A stretch of 24,507 nt of DNA from Clostridia bacterium (GCA_026000945.1 BNZI01000013.1:1-24507); one strand, 5' to 3'; shown: positions 7,975 through 15,605, counted from the first letter of the stretch. Translations and numbers: made by a program. The notes: generated from the sequence alone by a model not told the origin.

Positions 7975-8009
7975 ATGGTATAATAAACAAAAAGCGTTTA
8001 TTATACTAT
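7975..8009. repeat. AT-rich palindrome copy 1
   Basis: The arms are ATGGTATAATAAAC and GTTTATTATACTAT around a 7-nt loop (AAAAAGC); 14 pairs form with one G-T. It begins 10 nt after the stop of the Ig-like protein gene and could act as a transcript end, though no clear T run follows. Confidence 0.65.
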
Positions 8010-8011
8010 TT

Positions 8012-8076
8012 ATGCACACAATTTGATTAGGAAGATGATGTGCAAAGCACATTCAAATTGGCGCAACCATGATTTA
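8012..8076 (+). repeat. Partial copy of structured repeat (first hairpin only)
   Basis: It starts ATGCACACAATT and ends GCGCAACCATGATTTAC. The repeat at 8245 starts with the same 12 bases, and GC(A/G)CAACCATGAT follows at the same 49-nt offset. The interiors differ but each closes its own stem: AATTTGA with TCAAATT here, ATTGCG with CGCAAT in the other. This is covariation that suggests a folded RNA or hairpin DNA. Confidence 0.5.
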
Positions 8077-8085
8077 CTTTGTCAT

Positions 8086-8122
8086 CATGGTATAATAAAC
8101 AAAAAACGTTTATTATACCATG
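8086..8122. repeat. AT-rich palindrome copy 2
   Basis: There is a perfect 15-bp stem: CATGGTATAATAAAC and its reverse complement around the loop AAAAAAC. It is nearly identical to the palindrome at 7975-8009, 111 nt upstream. Confidence 0.65.
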
Positions 8123-8244
8123 GAAGTTTATCACGTTCCTAAGTCGTCGCTTTAATCACCATAGGTTCAAGAGCGGCTAGGCACCTGATCGCTTCAGCTA
8201 CAATCAGCAGTGGAGAAAAACTCCTGCTGATTAGGCTTTAGTTG

Positions 8245-8415
8245 ATGCACACAATTGCGTAAAGAATTTGTTCACGTACGTTCGCCGCAATAGGCACAAC
8301 CATGATACACAGATACACGGGCTTAGCTCGTTAGTACTTACGCCATTAAGCGTATAGAGCAAGAAGCTTTCCCGTCCAAGAGCTTTTGGGTTTTAGACGG
8401 GCAAAAGCATGTTGC
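8245..8415 (+). ncRNA. Structured leader repeat, copy 0 (IS200/IS605 right-end / omega-RNA-like)
   Basis: A first hairpin (ATTGCG/CGCAAT) is followed by ACAACCATGATACAC, the strand GGGCTTAGCTCGTT and the partner GAGCAAGAAGC. A terminal hairpin is formed by GCTTTCCCGTC (8366-8376) and GACGGGCAAAAGC (8396-8408), ending GCATGTTGC. The order matches the copies at 9754, 10556, 10685 and 17797, with a diverged 3' end. It stops 17 nt before the nitroreductase start. The IS200/IS605 link is inference from motif resemblance; no transposase or TnpB gene adjoins it. Confidence 0.4.
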
Positions 8416-8432
8416 ATAGAAAGGGAAATATA

Positions 8433-9005
8433 ATGAATGAAACATTGAATTTATTGGCAAAACGCTATACTTGTAGGGACTATAGTGAAAGAATACCAGA
8501 AACAAAAGATTTAGAAGCTATCGCTCAAGCTGCATTGCAAGCTCCTAGTGCTTATAATGGGCAACCGTGGCATATTGTGCTTATTCATCAGAAGGATTTG
8601 ATCGAACAAATGAATAGCGAATCTTTGGAGATTATAAAAGAAGTCCCGGCTTATCAAGATTTTTATAAACGGATTCAAGAACGAGGGGGAGCAGTTTTTT
8701 ATCATGCTCCGAGTATGGTTTTGGTATTGAAAAAAACAGAGAATACAGAGGATAAGGTAGTAAGTATGGATGCAGGGATTGTCACAGGCAATGTTGCTTT
8801 AGCTGCTACTTCTTTAGGTTTGTCTACTACGATTTGTGCATCTGGGGGTATCGTGTTCCAAAGTGAAAAAGCACAAGAATGGGAACAAAAGTTAAAATTT
8901 CCAAAAGGATATACTTTTGGGATAGCTATTTTAATCGGTTATGCAAAAAATGATAATGGAAAACCACATGAATTGGATCAATCAAAAGTTACCTGGATCA
9001 GGTAG
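8433..9005 (+). CDS. Nitroreductase family FMN-dependent oxidoreductase
   Basis: The 190-residue product shows the nitroreductase fold: RYTCRDYSERIPE near the N-terminus (FMN phosphate contacts), ALQAPSAYNGQPWHIVLI, then MDAGIVTGNVALAATSLGLST and a C-terminal FPKGYTFGIAILIGY. Such enzymes use NAD(P)H and FMN to reduce nitro groups, quinones or other electron-poor compounds; the natural substrate cannot be told. The start at 8433 follows GAAAGGGA; an upstream ATG at 8409 lies inside the terminal hairpin of the repeat and adds non-family residues. The next gene, another flavoprotein, starts 15 nt downstream, so the two are likely one redox operon. Confidence 0.85.
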   Translation: MNETLNLLAKRYTCRDYSERIPETKDLEAIAQAALQAPSAYNGQPWHIVLIHQKDLIEQMNSESLEIIKEVPAYQDFYKRIQERGGAVFYHAPSMVLVLKKTENTEDKVVSMDAGIVTGNVALAATSLGLSTTICASGGIVFQSEKAQEWEQKLKFPKGYTFGIAILIGYAKNDNGKPHELDQSKVTWIR

Positions 9006-9020
9006 AAAGAGAGAAGATGG

Positions 9021-9659
9021 ATGAAAGTTGTTTTGATTAATGGGAGTCCGAATGCGGAAGGTTGCACTTACACTGCTTTGCGTGAAGTAGAACAAATTTT
9101 GAATGACGAAGGAATAGAAACGCAGTTGTTCCAAGTGGGAAAAAAACCGGTTTCAGGTTGTATAGCTTGTAGAAGTTGTTTTAAAACCGGGCATTGCTTT
9201 ATGGATGATTCGGTGAAAGAAGTTGCTGCATTATTCCCTGAACATGCTGATGGGTTAATTTTGGGTTCTCCGGTTTATTATGCTACCATGTCAGGGCAAA
9301 TTTCATCGTTTGCAGATCGACTCTTTTTTTCTTCCATGAAAGAAAGACGCTTTGATTACAAAGTGGCAGCAGGAATAGTTTCTTGCCGCAGAGGCGGAGC
9401 AGTGGGTGCTTTTGATGATTTGAATAAGTACTTTTTGATGAACAATATGTATGTTGTAGGTTCTCAATATTGGAATATGGTGCATGGCTCAAAGCCTGAA
9501 GAAGTGAAACAAGATTTAGAAGGTTTGCAGACCATGCGGAGATTAGGAAAAAATATGGCTTTTCTACTTCGGGCTTTTCAAGCGGCAAAGCAGCTGGAAG
9601 TGAAAGAAGCCGTTTTAGAAGAAGAACATATTTTCACAAACTTTATTCAAGGATCTTGA
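9021..9659 (+). CDS. Flavodoxin-like NADPH-dependent FMN reductase / iron-sulfur flavoprotein family
   Basis: The 212-residue protein starts MKVVLINGSPNAEGCTYTAL, the flavodoxin-like FMN phosphate loop (GSPxxxGxT). A cysteine cluster SGCIACRSCFKTGHCFMDD (about residues 46-64) follows, then ILGSPVYYATMSGQISSFADR. The family reduces flavins or quinones with NAD(P)H; members with this compact CxxCxxC..C cluster can bind an iron-sulfur cluster, which I infer but cannot prove here. It is cytosolic, with no membrane segments. It is co-directional with and 15 nt from the nitroreductase gene. Confidence 0.8.
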   Translation: MKVVLINGSPNAEGCTYTALREVEQILNDEGIETQLFQVGKKPVSGCIACRSCFKTGHCFMDDSVKEVAALFPEHADGLILGSPVYYATMSGQISSFADRLFFSSMKERRFDYKVAAGIVSCRRGGAVGAFDDLNKYFLMNNMYVVGSQYWNMVHGSKPEEVKQDLEGLQTMRRLGKNMAFLLRAFQAAKQLEVKEAVLEEEHIFTNFIQGS

Positions 9660-9753
9660 ATTTTTTCATTGAGAAAGAAATCTTTTACAGTGATTTTACT
9701 TAAAGGTGAGGAGAGACTTAAGCTTAAAGTATGTATTTGATTTTTAATGAATA

Positions 9754-9903
9754 CGGCAAGAAGTCCCCACTCTTAAAGTGGGGAACGAATTGGCATAAAA
9801 CTTGGAATACACAGAACTAGATCGCCTGTAAAGGCGGTACCAGTCGTCTTGAGCGATAAGCTCCCCACTTTTTAGTATTAGCGTAGGTGGTGGAGTATGT
9901 CAC
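9754..9903 (+). ncRNA. Structured leader repeat, copy 1 (IS200/IS605 right-end / omega-RNA-like)
   Basis: The first hairpin TCCCCACT/AGTGGGGA (9763-9783) is perfect over 8 bp. A small hairpin CGCCT-GTAA-AGGCG follows, then TTGAGCGATAAGC, and a terminal hairpin CTCCCCAC/GTGGTGGAG with a one-base bulge, ending TATGTCAC at 9903. Bulged 3' hairpins preceded by GAGCGAGAAGCCCC-like strands are typical of right ends of IS200/IS605 elements and of the omega-RNA of TnpB. No tnpB frame is present upstream. The element lies between the flavin reductase gene and the DUF4291 gene, 60 nt from the latter's start. Confidence 0.45.
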
Positions 9904-9922
9904 AGAACGACTCTATTTTAAA

Positions 9923-9946
9923 AAGGGGAGGTGCAAACCTCCCTTT
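9923..9946 (+). promoter_or_regulatory. GC-rich hairpin directly upstream of the DUF4291 ribosome binding site
   Basis: AAGGGGAGG and CCTCCCTTT form a 9-bp stem (one G-T pair) with loop TGCAAA. It ends 6 nt before the AAGGAGG of the next gene. It could act as an attenuator, a transcript stabiliser or a terminator for upstream transcripts; the sequence alone does not decide. Confidence 0.4.
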
Positions 9947-9963
9947 CAGAAAAAGGAGGAATA

Positions 9964-10545
9964 ATGATGATTTCTCAAGATATACAAAAGCCAGTTCAAT
10001 ATAAAATAAAGGCTTGCTATACCGAAGATACGGTTAGGGTCTATCAATCTTTTTCTCCTGAATTAGGTGCAGAAGTATTGATATTAAGGCAGTTTAGTAA
10101 AAAGTTCCCCTTAGATCGCATGTTATGGTTTAAAGTTTCTTTTTTAGGTTCAATGTATGATTGTACTTGGGGGAAAAAACCTGGTAGAACAAAGGTAATT
10201 GCTTTTGATATCAAAAGAGAAGCTTTCAATTATTTATTAAAAAATGGACTTCTATCTACTTATGATGAAGATATTCATTTAAATCATAATAATTGGAAGA
10301 AAATGCTCGATAAAACAGAAATCTGCATCAATTGGGAAGCTGATCGTAACCTCTTTGGGAATGCTCTATCCAGAAAAACGGTAGAAATTGGTGTACGGTA
10401 TGCCGTTTTGGAAAAATGTATTCAGGAGTGGATTGTAGGCATTACTGATATTACGAATTCGATAGTTTGTATCAAGAGTAGCTTAGAACAATATAGTTTT
10501 TCTGAAAAAGATTTGCCAAAGGAAACAGACTATCCTTTGGTTTGA
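9964..10545 (+). CDS. DUF4291 family protein
   Basis: The 193-residue product shows the DUF4291 pattern: KACYTEDTVRVYQSFSPELG (usual RAxYDxxTIRVYQAYxxxIA), FPLDRMLWFKVSFLGSMYDC (usual RMTWIKPSFLWMMYRSGW), TKVIAFDIKREAFNYLL, and IQEWIVGITDIT. The function of the family is unknown; it is a soluble, single-domain protein. Several usually fixed residues differ (TWIKPSFLW becomes LWFKVSFLG). The start at 9964 follows AAGGAGG by 5 nt; the frame opens earlier at 9931 but only through the upstream hairpin. It is flanked on both sides by structured repeats, and appears to be a single-gene transcript. Confidence 0.7.
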   Translation: MMISQDIQKPVQYKIKACYTEDTVRVYQSFSPELGAEVLILRQFSKKFPLDRMLWFKVSFLGSMYDCTWGKKPGRTKVIAFDIKREAFNYLLKNGLLSTYDEDIHLNHNNWKKMLDKTEICINWEADRNLFGNALSRKTVEIGVRYAVLEKCIQEWIVGITDITNSIVCIKSSLEQYSFSEKDLPKETDYPLV

Positions 10546-10555
10546 AAAAATAACT

Positions 10556-10679
10556 GTGGGACATACGGGGATAGCTCGTGAATACTCAAATCCTTAAATT
10601 TGCCGAACGAGAAGTCCCCGCCTCAAATGCGTAGTAGTTTTACAAAACGATGAAACGTTAGGCGGCGAGAGTATGTCAC
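10556..10679 (+). ncRNA. Structured leader repeat, copy 2a (IS200/IS605 right-end / omega-RNA-like)
   Basis: GGGACATACGGGGATAGCTCGT pairs over its second half with ACGAGAAGTCCCCG (about 10606-10620). A terminal hairpin CCGCCT/AGGCGG follows, and the copy ends GAGTATGTCAC at 10679. It lacks the first hairpin of the longer copies and has a different, longer terminal loop. It is placed in tandem, 5 nt before the next copy. Confidence 0.4.
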
Positions 10680-10684
10680 TAACC

Positions 10685-10837
10685 CGGCGAGAAGTCTCCC
10701 ATTTCTAAAGTGGAGGATGAATTGTATAAAACCATGGGTCGCACATGGGGAAAGCTCGTTTATCTGGCGGTATTGTCATATTGAGCGAGAAAGCCCTTAT
10801 ATTCTTAGCGTTGGTGTAAGTGGTGGGAGTATGTCAC
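10685..10837 (+). ncRNA. Structured leader repeat, copy 2 (IS200/IS605 right-end / omega-RNA-like)
   Basis: It starts CGGCGAGAAGTCTCCC like copy 1, then GATGAATTGTATAAAACC, GGGGAAAGCTCG pairing with CGAGAAAGCCC, and the end GTGGTGGGAGTATGTCAC at 10837. It ends 19 nt before the TTG start of RF3, so the ribosome binding site AGGAGG of prfC lies immediately beyond the element. Confidence 0.45.
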
Positions 10838-10856
10838 ATGCAGGAGGAGTATCAAG

Positions 10857-12413
10857 TTGTCCGGAGAAGAAATAAAAATTAGTAAAGAAAAAATAACACA
10901 GGAAATTAAAAGGCGGCGAACTTTTGCAATTATTTCCCATCCAGATGCCGGAAAAACTACTTTAACAGAAAAGTTTTTACTATTTGGAGGAGCAATTAAT
11001 ACGGCGGGTTCAGTAAAAGGAAAAAAAACCGATAAACATGCTGTATCAGATTGGATGGATATTGAAAAAGAAAGAGGAATTTCAGTTACTTCTTCTGTAT
11101 TACAATTTTTTCATCGAAATATTTGTGTCAATCTTTTGGATACGCCAGGGCATCAGGATTTTTCAGAAGATACTTATCGTACTTTAATGGCAGCGGATTC
11201 AGCGGTAATGATTTTAGATGCCTCAAGAGGGGTGGAAGCGCAAACTATTAAATTATTTAAAGTTTGTGTGATGAGAAACATACCGATTTTTACTTTTATC
11301 AATAAAATGGATAGAGAAGCAAAAAATCCTTTAGCTTTATTGGAAGAAATCGAAGAAGTTTTAGGTATTCAGACTTGTCCGATGAATTGGCCTATTGGTT
11401 CGGGAAAAGATTTTCATGGAGTGTATGACCGAAAAACAAAACAAATTCTGCAATTTTCCACACAACCTATGGGAGAAGCTTTGGAAAAGCAGTTACAAGA
11501 AGATATAGAACTTTTAGATGGAGCGAGTGAAGAATTTGACCAAGAAAAGGTCAATAAAGGGAAGTTATCTCCTGTATTTTTTGGTTCAGCTTTAACTAAT
11601 TTCGGAGTAGAAACTTTTTTGAATTACTTTTTGGATTTAGCGCCTATACCTTTGCCTAGGTCGTCTTCTGCTGGTTTAATTGATCCGATTCAAGAAGATT
11701 TTTCTGCTTTTGTATTTAAAATACAAGCAAATATGAACAAAACACATCGAGATCGCATTGCTTTTTTGCGCCTGTGTTCTGGAGTTTGTTTACCAGGTAT
11801 GGAAGTATATCATGTACAAGGTAAAAAACGTATACGTTTATCCCAAGCTAGACAATTGCTGGCAAATGAGAGAAAAACAATGGAAGGTCCATCTTATGCA
11901 GGAGATATCATAGGCGTATTTGATCCGGGCATTTTTTCTATAGGAGATACCTTGACTTTGTCTAATAGCGGTTTTGTTTTTGAGGGAATACCAACTTTTG
12001 CTCCTGAACATTTTGCCAGAGTCAGGCAAATAGACACAATGAAAAGAAAGCAGTTTGTAAAAGGTATAGAGCAGATAGCGCAAGAAGGTGCTATCCAAAT
12101 TTTTCAGGAATTTCATGGTGGTATGGAAGAGGTTTTGGTCGGTGTAGTAGGTACTCTACAGTTTGATGTCCTGATTCATCGTTTACGTCAGGAATATAAA
12201 GTCGAAGTAAAACTGGAAAATTTGCCATACGAAACAATTCGTTGGGTAGACAAAAGTCCAGTACCTATAGATGAATTGCAAGGAACATCCGATATGAAAA
12301 AAATAAAAGACTTAAAAGGAAATCCTTTATTGTTGTTCATTCATTCCTGGAGTGTGGACATGGTATTGGAAAGAAATAAAGGTCTACACTTAGAAGAATT
12401 TTCAAGAAGCTGA
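10857..12413 (+). CDS. prfC: Peptide chain release factor 3
   Basis: RF3 is the GTPase that recycles RF1/RF2 from the ribosome. The 518-residue protein has the GTPase motifs in order: HPDAGKTTLTE (G1), EKERGISVTSSV (G2), LLDTPGHQDFSEDTYR (G3) and FINKMDR (G4). The RF3-specific insert KGKKTDKHAVSDWMDIE lies between G1 and G2, and the C-terminal domain includes VGVVGTLQFDVLIHRLRQEY. Length is close to the usual ~525. The start codon is TTG, with AGGAGG 9 nt upstream; no ATG is placed suitably. The gene stands alone; its leader is formed by two tandem structured repeats. Confidence 0.93.
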   Translation: MSGEEIKISKEKITQEIKRRRTFAIISHPDAGKTTLTEKFLLFGGAINTAGSVKGKKTDKHAVSDWMDIEKERGISVTSSVLQFFHRNICVNLLDTPGHQDFSEDTYRTLMAADSAVMILDASRGVEAQTIKLFKVCVMRNIPIFTFINKMDREAKNPLALLEEIEEVLGIQTCPMNWPIGSGKDFHGVYDRKTKQILQFSTQPMGEALEKQLQEDIELLDGASEEFDQEKVNKGKLSPVFFGSALTNFGVETFLNYFLDLAPIPLPRSSSAGLIDPIQEDFSAFVFKIQANMNKTHRDRIAFLRLCSGVCLPGMEVYHVQGKKRIRLSQARQLLANERKTMEGPSYAGDIIGVFDPGIFSIGDTLTLSNSGFVFEGIPTFAPEHFARVRQIDTMKRKQFVKGIEQIAQEGAIQIFQEFHGGMEEVLVGVVGTLQFDVLIHRLRQEYKVEVKLENLPYETIRWVDKSPVPIDELQGTSDMKKIKDLKGNPLLLFIHSWSVDMVLERNKGLHLEEFSRS

Positions 12414-12434
12414 TCCTCAAAAAAATACAACTTA

Positions 12435-12450
12435 TTTAGTATCTCACTTA
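12435..12450 (+). repeat. Short dispersed repeat TTWARTAYCTCACTTA, copy 3
   Basis: TTTAGTATCTCACTTA lies in the 175-nt gap between prfC and the peptide-binding protein gene. It is related to 384-399 (minus strand) and 4028-4043. Confidence 0.35.
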
Positions 12451-12588
12451 ACGTAGAGCTTTATCATATACTTTTCTTTGCTTACAAATGAAAAATAGAT
12501 TTTTAGACAAACAATAAGAAAAATTCTCCTCATTTAAGAGATGGCAAACAGATTTTCAAAGAAAATAAAAGTAAAAGGGAGTAATTTA

Positions 12589-14289
12589 ATGAAAAAAATA
12601 GCTGAAAAAAGGATAGCTTTGGTTTTGGCTTTTTTGCTAGTGATCAGTAATTTAGTTGCTTGCACAAACAGTAGTGCAACGAATGCAACAGCAAAAGAAG
12701 AAAGTACGGCGCAGAAAGAAGCATTAGGAAAAAATCTAGATCTTCGAGTGTCAGTGGGTTCAGAACCTCAAACCATGGATCCTCAATTAAACCGCATGGC
12801 AGATACTTCGATGATCCTACAAACTCTTTTTGAAGGTTTGATGACTTTTCGAGATTTAGGAAATGGAAAATCGGATATTGTACCGGGGCAAATTAAAGAG
12901 TATACCTTAAGTGAAGACGGTTTGACTTATACTTTTTTTCTCAGAGATGATATTTTTTGGCACGATGGCCAAGCAGTTACTGCCAAAGATTTCGTTTATG
13001 CATGGCGTAGGCTAGTTAATCCGGATACTGCAGCAGAATATAGTCATGTTTTAGAAATGGTTAAGAATGCGAAAAAGATTATAACAGGTGAAACGGATCC
13101 GCAGGAATTAGGAATAGAAGCAACAGATGAGAAAACCTTGGTAGTTACTTTAGAAGTACCCTGTGCTTATTTCTTAGAAATCTGCGCTTTTGGTGTAACG
13201 GCACCTACTCGTCAGGATATGTTTGAACAATATGGGGAACAATGGACACAGAAAAAGGAAAGTTACATCGGAAATGGTCCTTATAAGATGCAGACATGGA
13301 TGCATAATGAGAAAATTGTTGTAGAAAAAAGTGATACTTTTTATGAATATGAGCAATTAGGTCCAGATAGCATTACCTTTGTTTTGATGGATGATTATAA
13401 TGCAATGCTGAATGCATTTAATAATAATGAATTAGATTTTGTCCGTAATGTCCCAGTAGATGAAATTGATCGCTTAAAAGCAGAAGAGAAATTGAAAACT
13501 GTGGAATCTTTAGGTACATATTACCTTTCCATGAATCATACCAAAGCACCTTTTGATGATCCTAGAGTTAGGGAAGCTTTTTCCTTAGCTATAGATCGTA
13601 ATTTTATCGTCGAACAAGTAACAAAAACAGAGCAAAAGCCTGCTGGTGGATTTTTGCCATTTGGTGTATTTGATGAAAATAAAAAAGATTTCCGCGAGGA
13701 AGTGGGAGACTTTTATTCTGTAAAATTAGAAGATAATGAAGAAAATGGGGAAAAAGCTCGTGCCTTATTAGCGGAAGCGGGGTTTCCAGGAGGAGAAGGT
13801 TTTCCTACTGTGGAATATCTTTATAATACAGGTGATGTACATCGCAAAACTGCTGAAGCTTTACAAGAAATGTGGCAAACGGTTTTAGGTATAAAGGTGA
13901 CTTTAGCAAATCAGGATTGGGCTATCTTTTTATCCACTTTACAAGATGGAGATTTTCAAATAGCAAGAGATAGCTGGTATGCAGATTATCATGATCCATC
14001 TACATTTTTAAATTTATTTGTAAGTACTGCCGGAGATGGTAATAATCATCCACGTTACAATAATGCACAATATGACGAATTGATGGAAAAAGCTAGCTTG
14101 GAAGTAGATACAGCTAAACGTTGGGAATACTTACAAGAAGCAGAAAAAATAGGAATGGGTGAATCCTTTATTATTCCCTTATATTATTATACAGCTTCTT
14201 ATTTGTTTAATGATCGTCTAGAAGGTTTATCTAGTACTGATTTGGGATATTATTTTTTTACAAGAGTCAAAAATAAATTGGCTAATTAA
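12589..14289 (+). CDS. Oligopeptide ABC transporter substrate-binding lipoprotein (OppA-like)
   Basis: The 566-residue product has a lipoprotein signal: KK/RR-rich start, hydrophobic core ALVLAFLLVISN and lipobox LVAC with C25. The mature part is an SBP family 5 protein: VSVGSEPQTMDPQLNRMADT, LRDDIFWHDGQAVTAKDFVYAWRRLVNP, YIGNGPYKMQTW, DDPRVREAFSLAIDRNFI and FQIARDSWYADYHDPSTFLN. It would capture peptides outside the membrane for an Opp/Dpp permease. The start at 12589 follows AAGGGAG; an upstream ATG at 12541 adds 16 residues before the signal. No permease or ATPase genes adjoin it, so it is an orphan binding protein or serves a transporter elsewhere. Confidence 0.9.
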   Translation: MKKIAEKRIALVLAFLLVISNLVACTNSSATNATAKEESTAQKEALGKNLDLRVSVGSEPQTMDPQLNRMADTSMILQTLFEGLMTFRDLGNGKSDIVPGQIKEYTLSEDGLTYTFFLRDDIFWHDGQAVTAKDFVYAWRRLVNPDTAAEYSHVLEMVKNAKKIITGETDPQELGIEATDEKTLVVTLEVPCAYFLEICAFGVTAPTRQDMFEQYGEQWTQKKESYIGNGPYKMQTWMHNEKIVVEKSDTFYEYEQLGPDSITFVLMDDYNAMLNAFNNNELDFVRNVPVDEIDRLKAEEKLKTVESLGTYYLSMNHTKAPFDDPRVREAFSLAIDRNFIVEQVTKTEQKPAGGFLPFGVFDENKKDFREEVGDFYSVKLEDNEENGEKARALLAEAGFPGGEGFPTVEYLYNTGDVHRKTAEALQEMWQTVLGIKVTLANQDWAIFLSTLQDGDFQIARDSWYADYHDPSTFLNLFVSTAGDGNNHPRYNNAQYDELMEKASLEVDTAKRWEYLQEAEKIGMGESFIIPLYYYTASYLFNDRLEGLSSTDLGYYFFTRVKNKLAN

Positions 14290-14295
14290 GAGAAG

Positions 14296-14321
14296 TAGGT
14301 CGGAGCAATGGCTCCGGCCTA
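14296..14321. terminator. Bidirectional terminator hairpin between convergent genes
   Basis: TAGG and CGGAGC pair with GCTCCG and CCTA across a short loop, with one internal T-G pair. It lies 6 nt after the peptide-binding protein stop and 9 nt from the stop of the minus-strand gene. The T tract is weak. Confidence 0.7.
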
Positions 14322-14330
14322 TATGTGGCT

Positions 14331-15605
14331 TTAGTTTAATTCAGCTATTCGAGTGACTCCAACATAAATATGCGAAATTTTGTACCAGGTACGGAAATCC
14401 ACCACTCCGGTTACCGGTAAGTCAAAAACTTTTTGAAAATCACGAACTGCTTGAGCAGTAAGGGGACCAAAAATACCGTCAGGGATAAGGGTGGTAATTG
14501 CGCTGTAGGCTTGAGATATTCTGGCCAGTTGATTTTGCATTTGTTTAACTTTATCGCCTGTACTCCCTACAGTTAGGTTGTAGCCAGGCCATGAGCTGGG
14601 AATGCCAGAAATTTGTTCAGCATGGTTTAGATACATATCACTTCCATAAAAGTGGTTGATGATTTGCATAGCAGAAAATCCTTGCTCACCCAATTCTTGG
14701 GATCCCCATTGAGTCATCCAATTTGGGCAGGTTACTTGTCTACCATCACAATATTGTGTTAAAATCGGTTGTTTTACTTCTGGGCGGGATAAGTAAGAAT
14801 CAAAAATTTCATCTACAATCAGGCTAATTTTTTCATAAATGTTTCTTCCATAAATCCATTTATGGTCAAAGGCAGTCGATGAAGTAATTGTGAAATCGTA
14901 ACCCTTTCCTCTATACCATTCTGTATATACACGATTTAGAGTAAAGGACATAATGGCATAAACATTTGCCCGAATCGTAGCGTCGGTCCAAGTGGAATAA
15001 ATCTCACTGGAAGCTACATTTTTAACATAGTCACGGTAAGGTTCATAATAGTCTTTTGCACTGGAATCGGTCGGAACACCATCATGGACGATAACTGTTT
15101 GAGGGACAACTACCCTGCTTAGTACAATTTCGCCGCTTTCCGGAACAGGTTTTACTTCAGGTTCGGCAATTTTGGGCGGATAATTACCATATAAACGATG
15201 ATCAGGAATATTAATGAGTTCCTCGCTAAAGGTATCTTTTTGATCTAGTGGCAAAAGGGAAACATTTTGTAAAGAAAGTTCACCGGATAAAATCTCTGCA
15301 CCAGAGATTACACACGGTTCATATCCGGGAGCTTCAATGGTTATGGTATAATTAGAATAAGGTTGGTTGTTATTGTCTTTTTCTAGGCTGTATTCTATAG
15401 GCGGAGCAGGAAGATCTATAGGTTCTGTTTGACCGGAAGAATTGGTATTTAATTGATCAAGGATATCTGTAGGGTCATCAACAAGGCTAACAGAAATTGT
15501 TGCATCAGGAACAGGGCGATTGTCGGCGGCAGAAGTGGCAAATACTTTTAATTTTCCAGTGTCAACATTGTTTTCAAGGGCATAAGCATAGAGGGAATCT
15601 CTCAT
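14331..15605 (-). CDS. SpoIID-like protein with C-terminal peptidoglycan-binding domain
   Basis: The 424-residue product has three parts. The N-terminal ~130 residues look like a carboxypeptidase-regulatory/SpaA-type beta domain (GKLKVFATSAADNRPVPDATISVSL ... ITIEAPGYEPCVI, read in sections). The middle (about 185-330) resembles SpoIID/LytB: YRDYVKNVASSEIYSTW, RANVYAIMSFTLNRVYTEW and QYCDGRQVTC. The C-terminus (about 345-415) is a PG_binding_1 module: VGSTGDKVKQMQNQLARI, PDGIFGPLTAQAVRDFQ and VTGVVDFRTWYKI. SpoIID is a lytic transglycosylase of engulfment, and the last part binds peptidoglycan. No signal peptide or membrane segment is visible, which fits a protein in the mother cell, spore coat or cortex rather than a secreted one. 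The AAAGG ribosome binding site can pair with CCTTT next to the ATG. Confidence 0.7.
   Translation of the reverse strand: MRDSLYAYALENNVDTGKLKVFATSAADNRPVPDATISVSLVDDPTDILDQLNTNSSGQTEPIDLPAPPIEYSLEKDNNNQPYSNYTITIEAPGYEPCVISGAEILSGELSLQNVSLLPLDQKDTFSEELINIPDHRLYGNYPPKIAEPEVKPVPESGEIVLSRVVVPQTVIVHDGVPTDSSAKDYYEPYRDYVKNVASSEIYSTWTDATIRANVYAIMSFTLNRVYTEWYRGKGYDFTITSSTAFDHKWIYGRNIYEKISLIVDEIFDSYLSRPEVKQPILTQYCDGRQVTCPNWMTQWGSQELGEQGFSAMQIINHFYGSDMYLNHAEQISGIPSSWPGYNLTVGSTGDKVKQMQNQLARISQAYSAITTLIPDGIFGPLTAQAVRDFQKVFDLPVTGVVDFRTWYKISHIYVGVTRIAELN

Larger units (their letters stand above)
7966..8432. other. Gene-free region packed with hairpin repeats
   Basis: No coding frame is supported here. The stretch contains two near-identical AT-rich palindromes (7975-8009, 8086-8122), a partial (8012-8076) and a fuller (8245-8415) copy of a structured repeat, and between them a hairpin at about 8201-8232 (AATCAGCAG.. 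with ..CTGCTGATT). The upstream gene ends at 7965 and the nitroreductase starts at 8433. Confidence 0.6.

Noticed and set aside
7966..8432. CRISPR array
   Set aside because: Repeats are few, unequal in spacing and diverged, with no cas genes in the window.
8245..10837. T-box or known riboswitch class for the structured leader repeats
   Set aside because: The T-box core AGGGTGGNACCGCG is absent and the conserved cores of common riboswitches are not seen; the end TATGTCAC and tandem placement fit mobile-element ends better.
10857..12413. EF-G or tetracycline-resistance GTPase instead of RF3
   Set aside because: Length (518 residues) and the RF3-specific block KGKKTDKHAVSDWMDIE fit RF3, and the extra domains of EF-G/TetM are lacking.
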